46,802 nucleotides of DNA. Source: an uncultured Paracoccaceae bacterium (GTDB lineage Bacteria; Pseudomonadota; Alphaproteobacteria; Rhodobacterales; Rhodobacteraceae). Position numbers and translations under genes: made by a program. Position 1 is the stretch's first letter. Every line of letters starts with the position of its first letter. Location: positions 1-46,802 of the forward strand of contig CATOSU010000008.1 in the NCBI GenBank assembly GCA_951812615.1, given 5' to 3'. Below, one piece after another: positions 7,667 to 16,733 of the stretch. Under the pieces are notes generated by a model, which saw only the letters and a program-made list of their open reading frames with translations, was not told the DNA's origin and did not search any database.

Positions 7667-8665
7667 TCAGACCTGAATGATCAACTTGCCGGTGTTTTCG
7701 CCGTTGTAGAGCATTTCGATGGCGCCCGGTGCGGTTTCGGGACCGTCGAGGATGTGTTCGCGCACCGTCAGCTGTCCGTCGCGTAACCAGCCGGCCAGCG
7801 CATCCCGGGCCTCTTGCAGGCGGTCGGCGAAATCGAAGATCAACAGCCCCTGCATCCGGGCGCGGGCGACCAGCAGTTGCCGGTGCACGCGCGGTCCGAC
7901 CGGCAGCGGATCCCAGTCGGTGATCGCGGCGGTGCCGCAGATGGCGATCCGGGCGCCAATGGCCAGACGGGTCATCACCGCATCCGAAATCGGGCCGCAG
8001 GTGTTGTCGAAATAGCAGTTCACGCCGTCCGGGCAGGCCTCGGCCACCGCGGCGGCGACATCCTGCGATTTGTAATCGATGGCCGCGTCATAGCCGAACT
8101 CTTCAAGGCACTGGCGGGTTTTCTCGGGGCCGCCGGCGATGCCCACGGTGCGGCAGCCGAGGATCTTGGAGATCTGGCCGACGGCGGAGCCGACCGCGCC
8201 GGCAGCGGTGGAGACGACCACCGTGTCGCCGGCCTGCGCGCCCAGAGTTTCGGTTGCGCCGAAATACGCTGTTGTTCCGTTCAGCCCCATGATCCCCAGC
8301 GCATAGGTGCGCGGCAGGTCGGTTTCGGTGACTTTGTGCCCGATGTTGGATCCGCCGCTGAGCGCATATGTCTGCCAGCCGAGGAGGCCCTCGACTACAT
8401 CGCCTTGGGCGTAACCGGGATGGCGCGAGGCGATCACCTCGCCCACTGCGAACGCGCGCATCGGCGTGCCAAGTTCGACCGGCGGCGAGTAGTTGGGCAC
8501 GTCATTGGCCCACCCGCGCATGGCCGGGTCCACCGACCAGTGGCTGACCCGGATCAGCAGCTGACCGTCGGCCGGGTCCGCGACCGCGCGCTCGGTCAGA
8601 TCGAAATGTTCCGGTCCGGGAACGCCAACCGGGCGCCGGGCCAGAATGACCTGTGTGTTCTTCAT
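7667..8665 (-). CDS. NADP-dependent zinc-less medium-chain oxidoreductase (CurA/leukotriene-B4 dehydrogenase type)
   Basis: The 332-residue protein reads MKNTQVILARRPVGVP..., matching the double-bond reductase branch of the MDR superfamily. It has a SVDPAMRGW motif, a cofactor-binding segment VVSTAAGAVGSAVGQISKILG and a downstream YFDNTCG region. No structural or catalytic zinc cysteine cluster is present. These enzymes reduce activated C=C bonds of 2-alkenals or 2-alkenones. A CAGGAGAC ribosome site precedes the ATG at 8665. It is divergent from gatC, with about 140 bp between the starts, and is followed closely by the VOC gene. Confidence 0.9.
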   Translation of the reverse strand: MKNTQVILARRPVGVPGPEHFDLTERAVADPADGQLLIRVSHWSVDPAMRGWANDVPNYSPPVELGTPMRAFAVGEVIASRHPGYAQGDVVEGLLGWQTYALSGGSNIGHKVTETDLPRTYALGIMGLNGTTAYFGATETLGAQAGDTVVVSTAAGAVGSAVGQISKILGCRTVGIAGGPEKTRQCLEEFGYDAAIDYKSQDVAAAVAEACPDGVNCYFDNTCGPISDAVMTRLAIGARIAICGTAAITDWDPLPVGPRVHRQLLVARARMQGLLIFDFADRLQEARDALAGWLRDGQLTVREHILDGPETAPGAIEMLYNGENTGKLIIQV

Positions 8666-8747
8666 GAGTGTCTCCTGCGGTTGCGGTGATCCTGCGCAGA
8701 CCGGGCCGGTATCGCAAGCGCAATTGACGCCGGTTGTCCGGCCGGTC

Positions 8748-8776
8748 TTGAAGCTGCCCACGTGCGATTGTAAACG
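8748..8776 (+). promoter_or_regulatory. Candidate sigma-70 promoter of gatCA
   Basis: TTGAAG (8748-8753) and TAAACG (8771-8776) are separated by 17 bases, and the -10 ends 27 bases before the gatC ATG. The -35 matches four of six consensus bases and the -10 three of six. Support is moderate because alphaproteobacterial -10 elements are weakly conserved. Confidence 0.4.
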
Positions 8777-8803
8777 GCGCAGGACGTATCGGAGAGCTAC
8801 CCC

Positions 8804-9091
8804 ATGTCCATCGACGAAAGCACAGCGGCCAAGGTCGCCAAGCTGGCCCGGATCAAGGTTGAAGACGAAGACCTGCCGGCGCTGGCCAACGAGTTCAACA
8901 CCATCCTCGGCTTTATCGAGCAACTGGGCGAGGTGGATGTCGACGGGGTGGAGCCGATGGTTTCGGTCACGCCGATGCGACTGAAGCGCCGGGTGGACGA
9001 AGTGACGGATGGCGATATGCCCGACCGGGTGCTGTCCAATGCGCCGGACAGCCGCGAAGGCTTCTTCGCCGTACCGAAAGTGGTGGAGTAA
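8804..9091 (+). CDS. gatC: Asp-tRNA(Asn)/Glu-tRNA(Gln) amidotransferase subunit C
   Basis: GatC (95 residues) is the small belt-like subunit that wraps GatA and GatB in the GatCAB complex, which converts mischarged Glu-tRNA(Gln) or Asp-tRNA(Asn) to the correct amide form. The protein [20 protein letters not shown]... with [22 protein letters not shown] and the C-terminal [13 protein letters not shown] is a typical alphaproteobacterial GatC of full length. A GGAGAG site precedes the ATG. gatA follows after five bases; gatB is not in this window. Confidence 0.96.
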   Translation: MSIDESTAAKVAKLARIKVEDEDLPALANEFNTILGFIEQLGEVDVDGVEPMVSVTPMRLKRRVDEVTDGDMPDRVLSNAPDSREGFFAVPKVVE

Positions 9092-9096
9092 GCCCG

Positions 9097-10593
9097 ATGA
9101 CCCGTGAATTTACCCTGAACCGTTACGGCCTGTCCGGCGCGCGCGACCTGCTGCGCAAGGGCGATGTCAGCTCGGTCGATCTGACCAATGCCTGCCTGAG
9201 GGCGATCGAGGATGCCGGGGCGCTGAACGCGTTTGTGCACCGGACGCCCGAGATTGCGCTGGAACGCGCGGCGGCGGCCGACGAACGGCTGGCCGCTGGT
9301 GACGCGCCGAAAATGTGCGGACTGCCGATCGGGATCAAGGATCTGTTCTGCACCAGGGGCGTGCCCAGTCAGGCGGCGAGCAACATTCTGGAAGGGTTCA
9401 CGCCGGAATACGAATCCACCGTCAGCCAGAAGCTGCAGGATGCCGGCGCGGTGATGCTGGGCAAGCTGAACATGGACGAGTTTGCCATGGGGTCCTCGAA
9501 TGAAACCGCCTGTTACGGCAACGTGGTGAACCCGTGGCGGCGCGGCAATGACAAGGCCGAACTGACGCCGGGCGGGTCTTCGGGAGGGTCGGCCAGCGCG
9601 GTTGCGGCGGATCTGTGCCTTGCCGCCACCGGCACCGATACCGGCGGGTCGATCCGGCAGCCGGCGGCGTTTACCGGCATCACCGGTATTAAGCCGACCT
9701 ACGGGCGCTGTTCGCGCTGGGGCATCGTGGCCTTTGCCTCGTCGCTGGATCAGGCCGGGCCGATGACCAAATCGGTGCGCGATGCGGCGATCATGCTGGA
9801 GGCGATGTGCGGGCATGACCCGAAGGACAGCACCAGCGCCGATCTGGCGGTGCCGGATTTCGAGGCGATGCTGACCGGGGACATCCGCGGCAAGACCATC
9901 GGCATCCCGCGCGAATACCGCATGGACGGCATGCCCGATGAGATCGAGGCGCTGTGGGCCGAGGGCCGCAGGATGATGGAAGACGCGGGGGCGAAGGTTG
10001 TCGATATCTCGCTGCCGCATACGAAATACGCGCTGCCGGCCTATTACGTGATCGCGCCGGCCGAGGCGTCTTCGAACCTCGCCCGCTATGACGGGGTGCG
10101 TTATGGCCACCGTGCCAAGCTGGCGCAGGGCGACGGCATCACCGAGATGTACGAAAAAACCCGCGCCGAGGGGTTCGGGCCGGAAGTGAAGCGCCGGGTG
10201 ATGATCGGGACCTATGTGTTGTCGGCGGGCTTTTACGACGCCTATTACAACCGCGCCCGCAAGGTGCGGACGCTGATCAAGCGGGATTTCGAAAACGTCT
10301 TTGCCGAGGGGGTCGATTACATCCTGACGCCGGCGACGCCGTCGGCGGCGTTCGGGCTGGGCGAGATGACCGATGCCGACCCGGTGCAGATGTATCTCAA
10401 CGACGTTTTTACCGTGACGGTGAACCTTGCCGGTTTGCCAGGCATCTCGGTTCCCGCCGGGCTGGACCGGCAGGGGCTGCCGCTGGGTTTGCAGCTGATC
10501 GGCCGGCCCTGGGAAGAGGGCGACCTGCTGAATGCCGCGCAAGTTCTTGAAAATGCCGCGGGCTTTATGGCCAAACCGGCAAAATGGTGGTAA
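9097..10593 (+). CDS. gatA: Asp-tRNA(Asn)/Glu-tRNA(Gln) amidotransferase subunit A
   Basis: GatA (498 residues) is the glutaminase of GatCAB. The amidase-signature Ser-cisSer-Lys triad is visible: Lys81 in IGIKDLF, the GGSSGGSAS loop around 159-167, and Ser185 in [10 protein letters not shown]. The C-terminal region ([15 protein letters not shown], then [14 protein letters not shown]) is the usual amidase end. Ammonia released here is channelled to GatB. It directly follows gatC in one operon. The downstream lipoprotein gene starts 40 bases after the stop. Confidence 0.97.
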   Translation: MTREFTLNRYGLSGARDLLRKGDVSSVDLTNACLRAIEDAGALNAFVHRTPEIALERAAAADERLAAGDAPKMCGLPIGIKDLFCTRGVPSQAASNILEGFTPEYESTVSQKLQDAGAVMLGKLNMDEFAMGSSNETACYGNVVNPWRRGNDKAELTPGGSSGGSASAVAADLCLAATGTDTGGSIRQPAAFTGITGIKPTYGRCSRWGIVAFASSLDQAGPMTKSVRDAAIMLEAMCGHDPKDSTSADLAVPDFEAMLTGDIRGKTIGIPREYRMDGMPDEIEALWAEGRRMMEDAGAKVVDISLPHTKYALPAYYVIAPAEASSNLARYDGVRYGHRAKLAQGDGITEMYEKTRAEGFGPEVKRRVMIGTYVLSAGFYDAYYNRARKVRTLIKRDFENVFAEGVDYILTPATPSAAFGLGEMTDADPVQMYLNDVFTVTVNLAGLPGISVPAGLDRQGLPLGLQLIGRPWEEGDLLNAAQVLENAAGFMAKPAKWW

Positions 10594-10633
10594 TCTCCGC
10601 GCCAAGAACAACAAAAGCGGCAGGATAGCAGTT

Positions 10634-11428
10634 ATGCGCGCAGTGATTTCGGTGGCAGCCCTTGGGCTGTTGACCGCCTGTGCACCGCAGATCCCTGACA
10701 GCGGTGCCGGGTTCGATACGTCGTTTGATGAGGCGATAGAGCAGGATGCGGCGATTGCCGCCGCCCGCACCGGGGCCGCGGTGCCGCCGCCCAAGGTCGT
10801 CTCGTCCGAAACGCTGGCCCCGGCCGACCCGCAACCGGTTGCCGTTGCGGTTGTCAGCTCGCCGGAGCCCGGGCCGGAGCCGGAAACCGTCAGCCGGGCC
10901 GCCGTGACCCAGACCGGGACCGCCGATGACATCGCGCAGGAAACTGCAGCTGCACTGGCGGCGGCGTCGCAGAATTCCGGCGTTTCCCCGCTGGAGGCGA
11001 ACCCGTCCAACCCGCCGCCGCAGCAATACAGCAGCCCCGATATTTCGGACGAAAACGATTTTCAGGCCGTGTCAGCGCGTGAATCCATAGAAAGCGATGC
11101 CGCGCGGCTGGCCAGCAACCGCGAAAACTATGAGGTCGTGGCGCCCACTGCGGTGCCGGAGCGGCCCGCGGATGCCGATCCCGACATCGTGAGCTATGCG
11201 CTGAGCGCCGGCAACGATCCCGGGGTTCGGGTCTATTCGCGGTCGGGTATCAACAAGACGGCCCGGGCGGAACGCAACTGTGCGAAATACCCGTCCCCGG
11301 ATCAGGCGCAGATCGATTTTCTGGCCACCGGCGGACCGCAGCGCGACCGCAAGGGGCTGGACCCCGATGGTGACGGGTTCGCCTGTGCATGGGATCCGAC
11401 CCCGTTCCGAGAGGCGGTCAAAAGCTGA
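10634..11428 (+). CDS. Lipoprotein with C-terminal Excalibur calcium-binding-like domain
   Basis: This is a 264-residue exported protein of unknown role. The N-terminus MRAVISVAALGLLTACAP carries a lipobox LTAC with the lipidated cysteine at residue 16. A long low-complexity stretch rich in Ala, Pro, Glu and Val follows, as expected for a periplasmic linker. The last 60 residues have NCAKYPSPDQAQ and then DPDGDGFACAWDP, the DxDxDGxxC pattern of Excalibur domains, where the aspartates can bind calcium and a cysteine pair bridges the domain. It sits between gatA and a cell-wall amidase gene, whose 5' end overlaps it, so an envelope role is likely. The ATG at 10634 was chosen because it gives a complete signal peptide. 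Confidence 0.82.
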   Translation: MRAVISVAALGLLTACAPQIPDSGAGFDTSFDEAIEQDAAIAAARTGAAVPPPKVVSSETLAPADPQPVAVAVVSSPEPGPEPETVSRAAVTQTGTADDIAQETAAALAAASQNSGVSPLEANPSNPPPQQYSSPDISDENDFQAVSARESIESDAARLASNRENYEVVAPTAVPERPADADPDIVSYALSAGNDPGVRVYSRSGINKTARAERNCAKYPSPDQAQIDFLATGGPQRDRKGLDPDGDGFACAWDPTPFREAVKS

Positions 11429-11913
11429 GCGGGATCGCCCCGATCTGGCACCCGTCGCCGAATTTCGGAGCGCGGCGGGACGGGGTTTTGCCCGAGCTGA
11501 TTGTCATTCACTACACCGCGATGGAGAGCGCCGAGGCCGCGCTGGACCGGCTTTGTGATCCGGCAGCGGAGGTGAGCGCGCATTTCCTGATCGGCAACGA
11601 TGGCCGGCTGTGGCAGATGGTCGGTGAACCGTGGCGGGCATGGCATGCCGGGGCGGGGGAATGGCAGGGCCGGGAGGACGTCAATTCCCGCTCGATCGGC
11701 ATCGAACTCGACAATCGCGGCACGCATCCGTTTTCCGAACCGCAGATGGCGGTTCTGGAAGGATTGCTGGCGGATATCATGGCGCGCTGGGGGATCCGCC
11801 CCGAGGGTGTGATCGGCCATTCCGACAGCGCCCCGGGGCGCAAGTTCGACCCCGGCCCGCGGTTCGACTGGGCGCGGCTGGTGCGGCAGGGGTTGGCCGC
11901 TCATCGGCCCTGA
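11389..11913 (+). CDS. N-acetylmuramoyl-L-alanine amidase (AmpD/AmiD-like, amidase_2)
   Basis: The enzyme cleaves the amide bond between N-acetylmuramic acid and L-alanine of peptidoglycan or its fragments. The 174-residue protein has IVIHYTAMESAEAAL with the first zinc histidine, SAHFLIGNDGRLWQMV, AWHAGAGEW with the second conserved His, SIGIELDN with the catalytic Glu, and GHSDSAPGRKFDPG with the last zinc ligand and basic residue. All key residues are present. The start is uncertain. The ATG at 11389 lies inside the upstream lipoprotein gene in another frame and gives about 13 extra residues before the conserved PIWHPSPNF; no better ATG or GTG is present. No signal peptide is visible, which favours a cytoplasmic AmpD-like recycling role. 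Confidence 0.88.
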   Translation: MGSDPVPRGGQKLSGIAPIWHPSPNFGARRDGVLPELIVIHYTAMESAEAALDRLCDPAAEVSAHFLIGNDGRLWQMVGEPWRAWHAGAGEWQGREDVNSRSIGIELDNRGTHPFSEPQMAVLEGLLADIMARWGIRPEGVIGHSDSAPGRKFDPGPRFDWARLVRQGLAAHRP

Positions 11914-11953
11914 CGGGCCTCTTCGCTGGCGGGGCGTGCCGGCAGCGGCGGCA

Positions 11954-11982
11954 TTGACGGCGGGCGGAGGACCTGCCACATG
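11954..11982 (+). promoter_or_regulatory. Candidate promoter of rnpB
   Basis: TTGACG (11954-11959) is followed 17 bases later by CACATG (11977-11982), a weak -10. The distance to the first paired base of the RNA at 11990 is eight bases, as expected for a start site there. Confidence 0.4.
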
Positions 11983-11989
11983 ACCCATT

Positions 11990-12395
11990 GCGCGGAGGGC
12001 CGGATGGCCGCTGCGGCGGGGCGACCTGCCGGAGAGGAAAGTCCGGACTCCCTGAAGCAACGGTGCCGGGTAACGCCCGGGCGGGGAAACCCGACGGACA
12101 GCGCCACAGAAATGAGACCGCCCATCCGTCTGACGGCTGGGTAAGGGTGAAACGGTGGGGTAAGAGCCCACCGCGCCTCTGGCAACAGGGGCGGCACGGC
12201 AAGCCCCACCGGGAGCAATGCCGAATAGGACCCCCGCGCGGGACCGGTCCCTGCAACGGGAGACCGCCGCTAGGTACGCTTCAGCCGAGAGGGGTCGGGT
12301 TGGCAGCTATAGGCGACCGGCAACGGTCGCCATAGAGGAATGGTCATCGAAGGGGGCGACCCCGGAACAGAATCCGGCTTACAGGCCCTCCGCGC
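11990..12395 (+). ncRNA. rnpB: RNase P RNA (bacterial class A)
   Basis: RNase P RNA is the catalytic part of the enzyme that trims tRNA 5' ends. The strand shows the universal core GAGGAAAGTCCGGACTCC (about 12035-12052), an ACAGAAA near 12106, and the 3' core AGAGGAATGGTCATCG followed by ACAGAATCCGGCTTAC. The outer helix P1 forms from GCGCGGAGGGCC at 11990-12001 and its perfect complement GGCCCTCCGCGC at 12384-12395, which sets the ends. A GGGGTAAGAGCCCACCGCG stretch matches the conserved P8-P9 area. The stop codon of the convergent cyclase gene begins two bases after the RNA ends, so any terminator must lie inside that gene. Confidence 0.96.
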
Positions 12396-12396
12396 G

Positions 12397-14169
12397 TTAT
12401 TCCGGTAATCCGGCCCGGCGCAGGCCCTCGGCCCAGAGCCGTTCGTCTTCGTCGCGCACCAGCGGGATGGCGGCGACGGACCGGGCGATGGTGACGCCGG
12501 GGATCCAGTGTTGCAGCAGGCGCCGGTTTTCCTGAGCCTCGTCCAGATCGCCGTTCATGGCCAGCGACGCGGTCAGCCCGCGCCGCAGAGACGGCGCATT
12601 CGGGTTGGCGGCCAGGGCGCGGCGGAATTCGGTCACGGCGCGCTGGAAATCGCGCTGGAAATAGGCGGTCACGCCGAGATGCGCGAAGAACCAGATCCGT
12701 TCCGGGTCATGCGGGCTGAGCCGCAGGGCCTGCCGCAGAAGGGTTTCCGAAAGCTCGTAAACACCCTGATAGCCGTGCATCACCCCTTTCCAGCCGATCG
12801 CCAGGGCGAGGTTAGGATTGCTTTCGATGGCCATTGAAAAGCGGTCGCTGCCCTGTTTCAGATCACGCCCCATCCCGAGCGACAGGCCCAGAACCACGTT
12901 TGCCATCGCATCGCGGCTGTCGAACTGCAGCGCCGTTTGCGCAAGCTCCGCCGCGGCGGCCAGCGATTGCGCCGGCGGCAGGTGCCAGCCGTAGAGCGCG
13001 TCCAGCGCAAAGCGATAGCCCAGCAACCCAAGCGCGGCGACGTTTTCAGGCTCGCGCTCCAGCGCGCGTTCGAGCAGGTCCCGCGCGTGGTGGCTGTCGT
13101 CTTCGGTGTGGCGGAAGACGTGGTCGTTGGCGCGCACGATCAGTTCCCAGACCGTGAGGTCCTGTGCGGGTTTGCGGCGGGTGCGGCGACCGGCATCATC
13201 CATGATCCCGGGGGCGACGGCGCCGACGATCTGCTGAACGATGTCGTCCTGAATGGCAAAAACATCCTCGGCGTCGCGGTCGTAGCGATCGGACCAGACC
13301 GGGCGGTCGGTGATGGCGTCGACGAGGTTTGCGGTCACGCGGATACGGTTTCCGGCGCGCCGGACCGAACCGCCGACGACATATTGCACGCCCAGTTCGC
13401 GCGACACGTCGCGGGTGCTGATTTCGCGGTCGCGGTAGGTGAAGGAGGTGTTACGTGAAATCACGAAGAGGGCGCCGAACCGGGAGAGGGCCGAGATGAC
13501 GTCTTCGCTGATCCCGTCGCAGAAAAACGCCTGATCGGGGTCGGAGGAAAGGTTGGCAAAGGGCAGGACGGCAAGCGACGGGCGGCCCGGAAGGGCCTGC
13601 CGCATCGAGGTTTCGGCGGGGGGCGGTGCAGTCGGGGTTTCGGACCCGTCTTCGAGGCTGTAGGTGCGGACCGGGTGGGGAATGTTCCTGAGGTTCTGTT
13701 CGCCAAGGAAACGAAACGGAAATTCCGGGCGGTTCACGAACTGATCATAGGCGCTGCCGGAGATCAGCACGCCGCCGGGCGGGCATATCTGTTCCAGCCG
13801 GGCGGCGATGTTCACCGCATCGCCGAAGATGTCGTCGCCTTCGCTGAGAACATCGCCGAGATTGATGCCGATGCGAAACACGATGCGGTCGGATTGCGGA
13901 ATGGCGGCCTCGTGCCCGGCCGTCCGTGCCTGTACCAGCCGGGCGGCCCGCACGGCATCGACCACGCTGGAAAACTCGATCAGCGTGCCGTCGCCGGTGC
14001 GTTTGACGACCCGTCCGCCCAGCCCGGTGACGGTGGGTTCGGTGATCTCGTCGCGCAGCGCCTGCACGCGGGCCAGCGTGCGTTCCTCGTCCTGCGCCAT
14101 CAGGCGGGAATAGCCGACGATATCGGCTGAAACGATGGCGGCGAGCCGCCGTGTTCCCGTCCTGCTCAT
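12397..14169 (-). CDS. Class III adenylate/guanylate cyclase with TolB-like region and TPR-like repeats
   Basis: This 590-residue soluble protein starts MSRTGTRRLAAIVSADIVGYSRLM. The cyclase catalytic domain spans about residues 8-130 and keeps both metal aspartates (Asp16, and Asp60 in KRTGDG), the purine-contacting Lys56, and the Asn120/Arg124 pair in GDAVNIAARLE, so it looks active. Residues 195-320 form the LAVLPFANLSSDPDQAFFCDGISEDVISALSRF region common in bacterial cyclase-TPR proteins. The C-terminal third contains repeated helix pairs (for example ALEREPENVAALGLLGYRFAL and AIESNPNLALAIGWKGVMHG), consistent with TPRs. The ATG at 14169 is preferred over one 21 codons upstream because the shorter form starts at the domain. 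It makes cAMP or cGMP and probably senses protein partners. Confidence 0.9.
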   Translation of the reverse strand: MSRTGTRRLAAIVSADIVGYSRLMAQDEERTLARVQALRDEITEPTVTGLGGRVVKRTGDGTLIEFSSVVDAVRAARLVQARTAGHEAAIPQSDRIVFRIGINLGDVLSEGDDIFGDAVNIAARLEQICPPGGVLISGSAYDQFVNRPEFPFRFLGEQNLRNIPHPVRTYSLEDGSETPTAPPPAETSMRQALPGRPSLAVLPFANLSSDPDQAFFCDGISEDVISALSRFGALFVISRNTSFTYRDREISTRDVSRELGVQYVVGGSVRRAGNRIRVTANLVDAITDRPVWSDRYDRDAEDVFAIQDDIVQQIVGAVAPGIMDDAGRRTRRKPAQDLTVWELIVRANDHVFRHTEDDSHHARDLLERALEREPENVAALGLLGYRFALDALYGWHLPPAQSLAAAAELAQTALQFDSRDAMANVVLGLSLGMGRDLKQGSDRFSMAIESNPNLALAIGWKGVMHGYQGVYELSETLLRQALRLSPHDPERIWFFAHLGVTAYFQRDFQRAVTEFRRALAANPNAPSLRRGLTASLAMNGDLDEAQENRRLLQHWIPGVTIARSVAAIPLVRDEDERLWAEGLRRAGLPE

Positions 14170-14437
14170 ATCCGTTTCCGCCTGTGCCGAAGTGCAGGCA
14201 GCGTAGAGATGCGTGCAGGCGGAATCAATCACGCTTTCAGACGCTTGCAGGCGTCCCGCGGCCCGGCGGTTTGGAGAGTTTGGCGCGGCCGCCCAGGAGT
14301 CTGCGCTGTCCGCGGAAAAACCGGGCCGCCGGTAGCGTCGTCCGTCGATGCCTTGTCCTTTCCGGGGCAGATGAAACGGGTATCAGGTGTTTCATTCCGG
14401 TTTCATCCTGTTCCGGCATGGCGGGCGGGACGTGCGG

Positions 14438-16027
14438 TCAGTCGACGGCAAAGGCGGGGACCGGTTCGGGGATACCCTTGAGCTCAAACGGCCCGACCGG
14501 GCGGAACGTCCCGTCCAGTTGCCCGGCAGTGGTGGGGCAGATCAGGATTTCGCCGTCCGACGCGATGTCGCACAGTCGGGCGGCGAGGTTGGGAGCGGTG
14601 CCGATGGCCGCATAATCCAGCCGTCCCTCGAACCCGATTTGTCCCAGCGTGGCCTGTCCGGTGGCAATGCCAACACCCAGCCCGAGCGCATGGCTGTCGG
14701 ATTGAAAATCGCGCATGGCCGGGGGAAAGGCGGCCTGCATTTCCCGGCCCAGCGCGACCGCGTTGCCGGCCGGATCGTCGCTGGCGACAGGGGCGTTGAA
14801 CAAAACCACCAGCCCGTCGCCCAGAAACCGCTCCAGCGTGCCGCCGCGGGCTTCGATGAGCGGACCGGTCATGGCGTGAAACCGGTTCAGCGCCGAGATC
14901 ACATGTTCGGGTTCGACGGACGCGGAAAAGGCGGTGAACCCACGCAGATCGGCAAAGAGAACCGTGACCGTGCCGCGACGGCTGCCCAGCATGTCGGCGT
15001 CGTCGCCGGCGCTGACGATCATATCGGCAACCTGATCGGGCAGAAAGCGGCGCAGGCGGTTGGTGCGTTCGATCTCGTCGACCTGAACCGCGACCTTGTC
15101 CTCAAGCGCGGTGTTCCATGCGGCCAGTTCGACGCGCTGCTCCTCGACCTGATCGTAGAGCGTGCCCAGTTTTACGCTGGTGACGTTGACGTTTGCGGCA
15201 AGGTCGCCGAGTTCATCGCGGTTGGGCACGGTGACGCGGGCGGCGAAATTGCCGCCGGCGATGATGCCAAGGGTCTGGCCGATGCGCCGGACCGGCCAGA
15301 TCAGCGATGACGAGATCGCATAGCCGAGCAACAACGACAGCCCGACCGCGACCAAGGCCGCGGCGACGACCAGTTGTCGTGACGCATCATAGGCCAACGC
15401 GGTGGATCTGGCGGTTTCGGCCATTTCCGCCTCGATGTCCTGAACCTTCGAATACGCGTCCCGTTGTAACCGGAACAGGATCGGTGCGGCTTCCAGACGG
15501 GCCACGATACCGGCATTCTCAAAGTCGCCTTCACGCCGCAGGTCGTGCGCGCGGGAGACGATCGGCGGCAGTTTTGCTATCTCGGATTTAAATTGCGCGA
15601 TGATCTGAGCGTCCGGCATGCCTTCCTTGCCGAACCTCCGTGTACTGCGCCCCAGGTCGGTTCGCAGGTTGTTTGTGCGGTCAACAATCAGGACACCGGG
15701 AAGAAGGAATGTATTGTTTGTCGTCCGTTCGCTGACGTTTTCGGGGTCGAGGCTGATCGCTGCGACGATTGTGGTGAGGTCGCCGAGATAGCCGTAAATC
15801 TCCTGAAAAAAGGCGATCCGTTCCTGATCGTGCAGCAGCTTTTCGGTGCGGGCATTAGCCTGTCGCAAGGTTTCGAGGCCCAGCATCGCCAGCCCGACCA
15901 TCAACAGTGTAACCCCCAGGAAGGCCGCAAGCAGTTTGAGCCGGACCGACACGGCCAGATGCGCCACGCCCCGGACCAGAACATTCGGGCGGCTATGCAG
16001 TGCCGGTTGTGGTTCACGGTCGGGCAC
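14438..16027 (-). CDS. Membrane-bound class III nucleotide cyclase with HAMP domain
   Basis: The 529-residue protein has a first membrane helix at about residues 30-52, a periplasmic sensor region of about 165 residues, a second membrane helix (about 218-242), a HAMP linker (about 241-295), a coiled region (EEQRVELAAWNTALEDKVAVQ) and a cyclase domain (about 350-500). Metal-binding Asp360 (LFADLRGFT) and Asp404 (FLGDGLVV) are present, as are Asn480 and Arg484 in APNLAARL. The residue that is usually the base-selecting Lys is Arg400, and the usual Asp before the Asn is Thr477, so the substrate preference or activity may differ from classic adenylate cyclases. Five bases separate it from the upstream exported-protein gene, which implies one operon. 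Confidence 0.9.
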   Translation of the reverse strand: MPDREPQPALHSRPNVLVRGVAHLAVSVRLKLLAAFLGVTLLMVGLAMLGLETLRQANARTEKLLHDQERIAFFQEIYGYLGDLTTIVAAISLDPENVSERTTNNTFLLPGVLIVDRTNNLRTDLGRSTRRFGKEGMPDAQIIAQFKSEIAKLPPIVSRAHDLRREGDFENAGIVARLEAAPILFRLQRDAYSKVQDIEAEMAETARSTALAYDASRQLVVAAALVAVGLSLLLGYAISSSLIWPVRRIGQTLGIIAGGNFAARVTVPNRDELGDLAANVNVTSVKLGTLYDQVEEQRVELAAWNTALEDKVAVQVDEIERTNRLRRFLPDQVADMIVSAGDDADMLGSRRGTVTVLFADLRGFTAFSASVEPEHVISALNRFHAMTGPLIEARGGTLERFLGDGLVVLFNAPVASDDPAGNAVALGREMQAAFPPAMRDFQSDSHALGLGVGIATGQATLGQIGFEGRLDYAAIGTAPNLAARLCDIASDGEILICPTTAGQLDGTFRPVGPFELKGIPEPVPAFAVD

Positions 16028-16032
16028 GGGCC

Positions 16033-16611
16033 TCAGGCCCGCAGCAGCACTTTGTTCGATCCGACGGCTTCGGCGATCTGCGCATACTGGTTGCGCTTTT
16101 CGGTTGAGGATTCGGCGCTGCGCAACAGGATGGTTTCGGTGCTGTCGAGGATTTCGATGGCCTGCTGGTTCACCGATGCTGCCGCGGACGGGGAGACCGG
16201 CGTCAGCGGGCGGGTGGTTTTTTCTTCGGTGCCCTCGCGGGTCGCGTGGGACCGGGAGCGGGACAGGTCACGATTCTGGCGGGCAAGCGCGGCAAGCTGA
16301 TCGGAGGTGGCCTGCAGAACCTCGGACACTTCGCCGTAGTCGCTGTCGTCGGGAATGTCCTGAGCCACAACCGCCAGACGCTCGGCCAGACAATCGACCC
16401 GGTAGGCGGAATCACCCAGATCTGCGCAGAATTTCTTGGCCGCCGCGATCCCGCCCACCACGACGCTGGCAAAGGCCGGTGAGCCGAATTGCCCGGCCGG
16501 GACAACGACGGTGTAGAGCGCCCCGGGCACCTGAGCCAGACTTTGCAGGGGCAGGGCCGCCGTGATGGCCAGTGCTGTGAAGGCGGAAAGTACCTGTTGT
16601 GGTCGGCGCAT
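16033..16611 (-). CDS. Exported protein of unknown function, operon partner of the membrane cyclase
   Basis: I do not recognise this 192-residue protein. It starts MRRPQQVLSAFTALAITAALPLQSLAQ, a clear Sec signal peptide with a likely cut after SLA or LAQ. The mature part has two cysteines 13 residues apart (KKFCADLGDSAYRVDCLAERL) that could form a disulfide, a predicted helical region, a polar Ser/Thr/Arg-rich linker and a C-terminal helix. An in-frame extension upstream of the ATG at 16611 is possible but would destroy the signal peptide. The cyclase gene starts five bases after its stop. Because the cyclase has a periplasmic sensor domain, this periplasmic protein is a plausible ligand-binding or inhibitory partner; this is inference only. 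Confidence 0.72.
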   Translation of the reverse strand: MRRPQQVLSAFTALAITAALPLQSLAQVPGALYTVVVPAGQFGSPAFASVVVGGIAAAKKFCADLGDSAYRVDCLAERLAVVAQDIPDDSDYGEVSEVLQATSDQLAALARQNRDLSRSRSHATREGTEEKTTRPLTPVSPSAAASVNQQAIEILDSTETILLRSAESSTEKRNQYAQIAEAVGSNKVLLRA

Positions 16612-16733
16612 CGTGACGATCCTTGCAGAGTTCCTGAATGCGACTACACCATATTCGCAAGCGCCTTTCAATTTGTCCCTGCGCATCGGGAGCAGGTTAC
16701 CGGCGGGCGATCGCGCACGAGCGGGCCAAGAGT

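Noticed and set aside
8797-11010. 737-codon open frame on the reverse strand
   Set aside because: It lies opposite gatC, gatA and the lipoprotein and has no domain logic; high GC content keeps antisense frames open.
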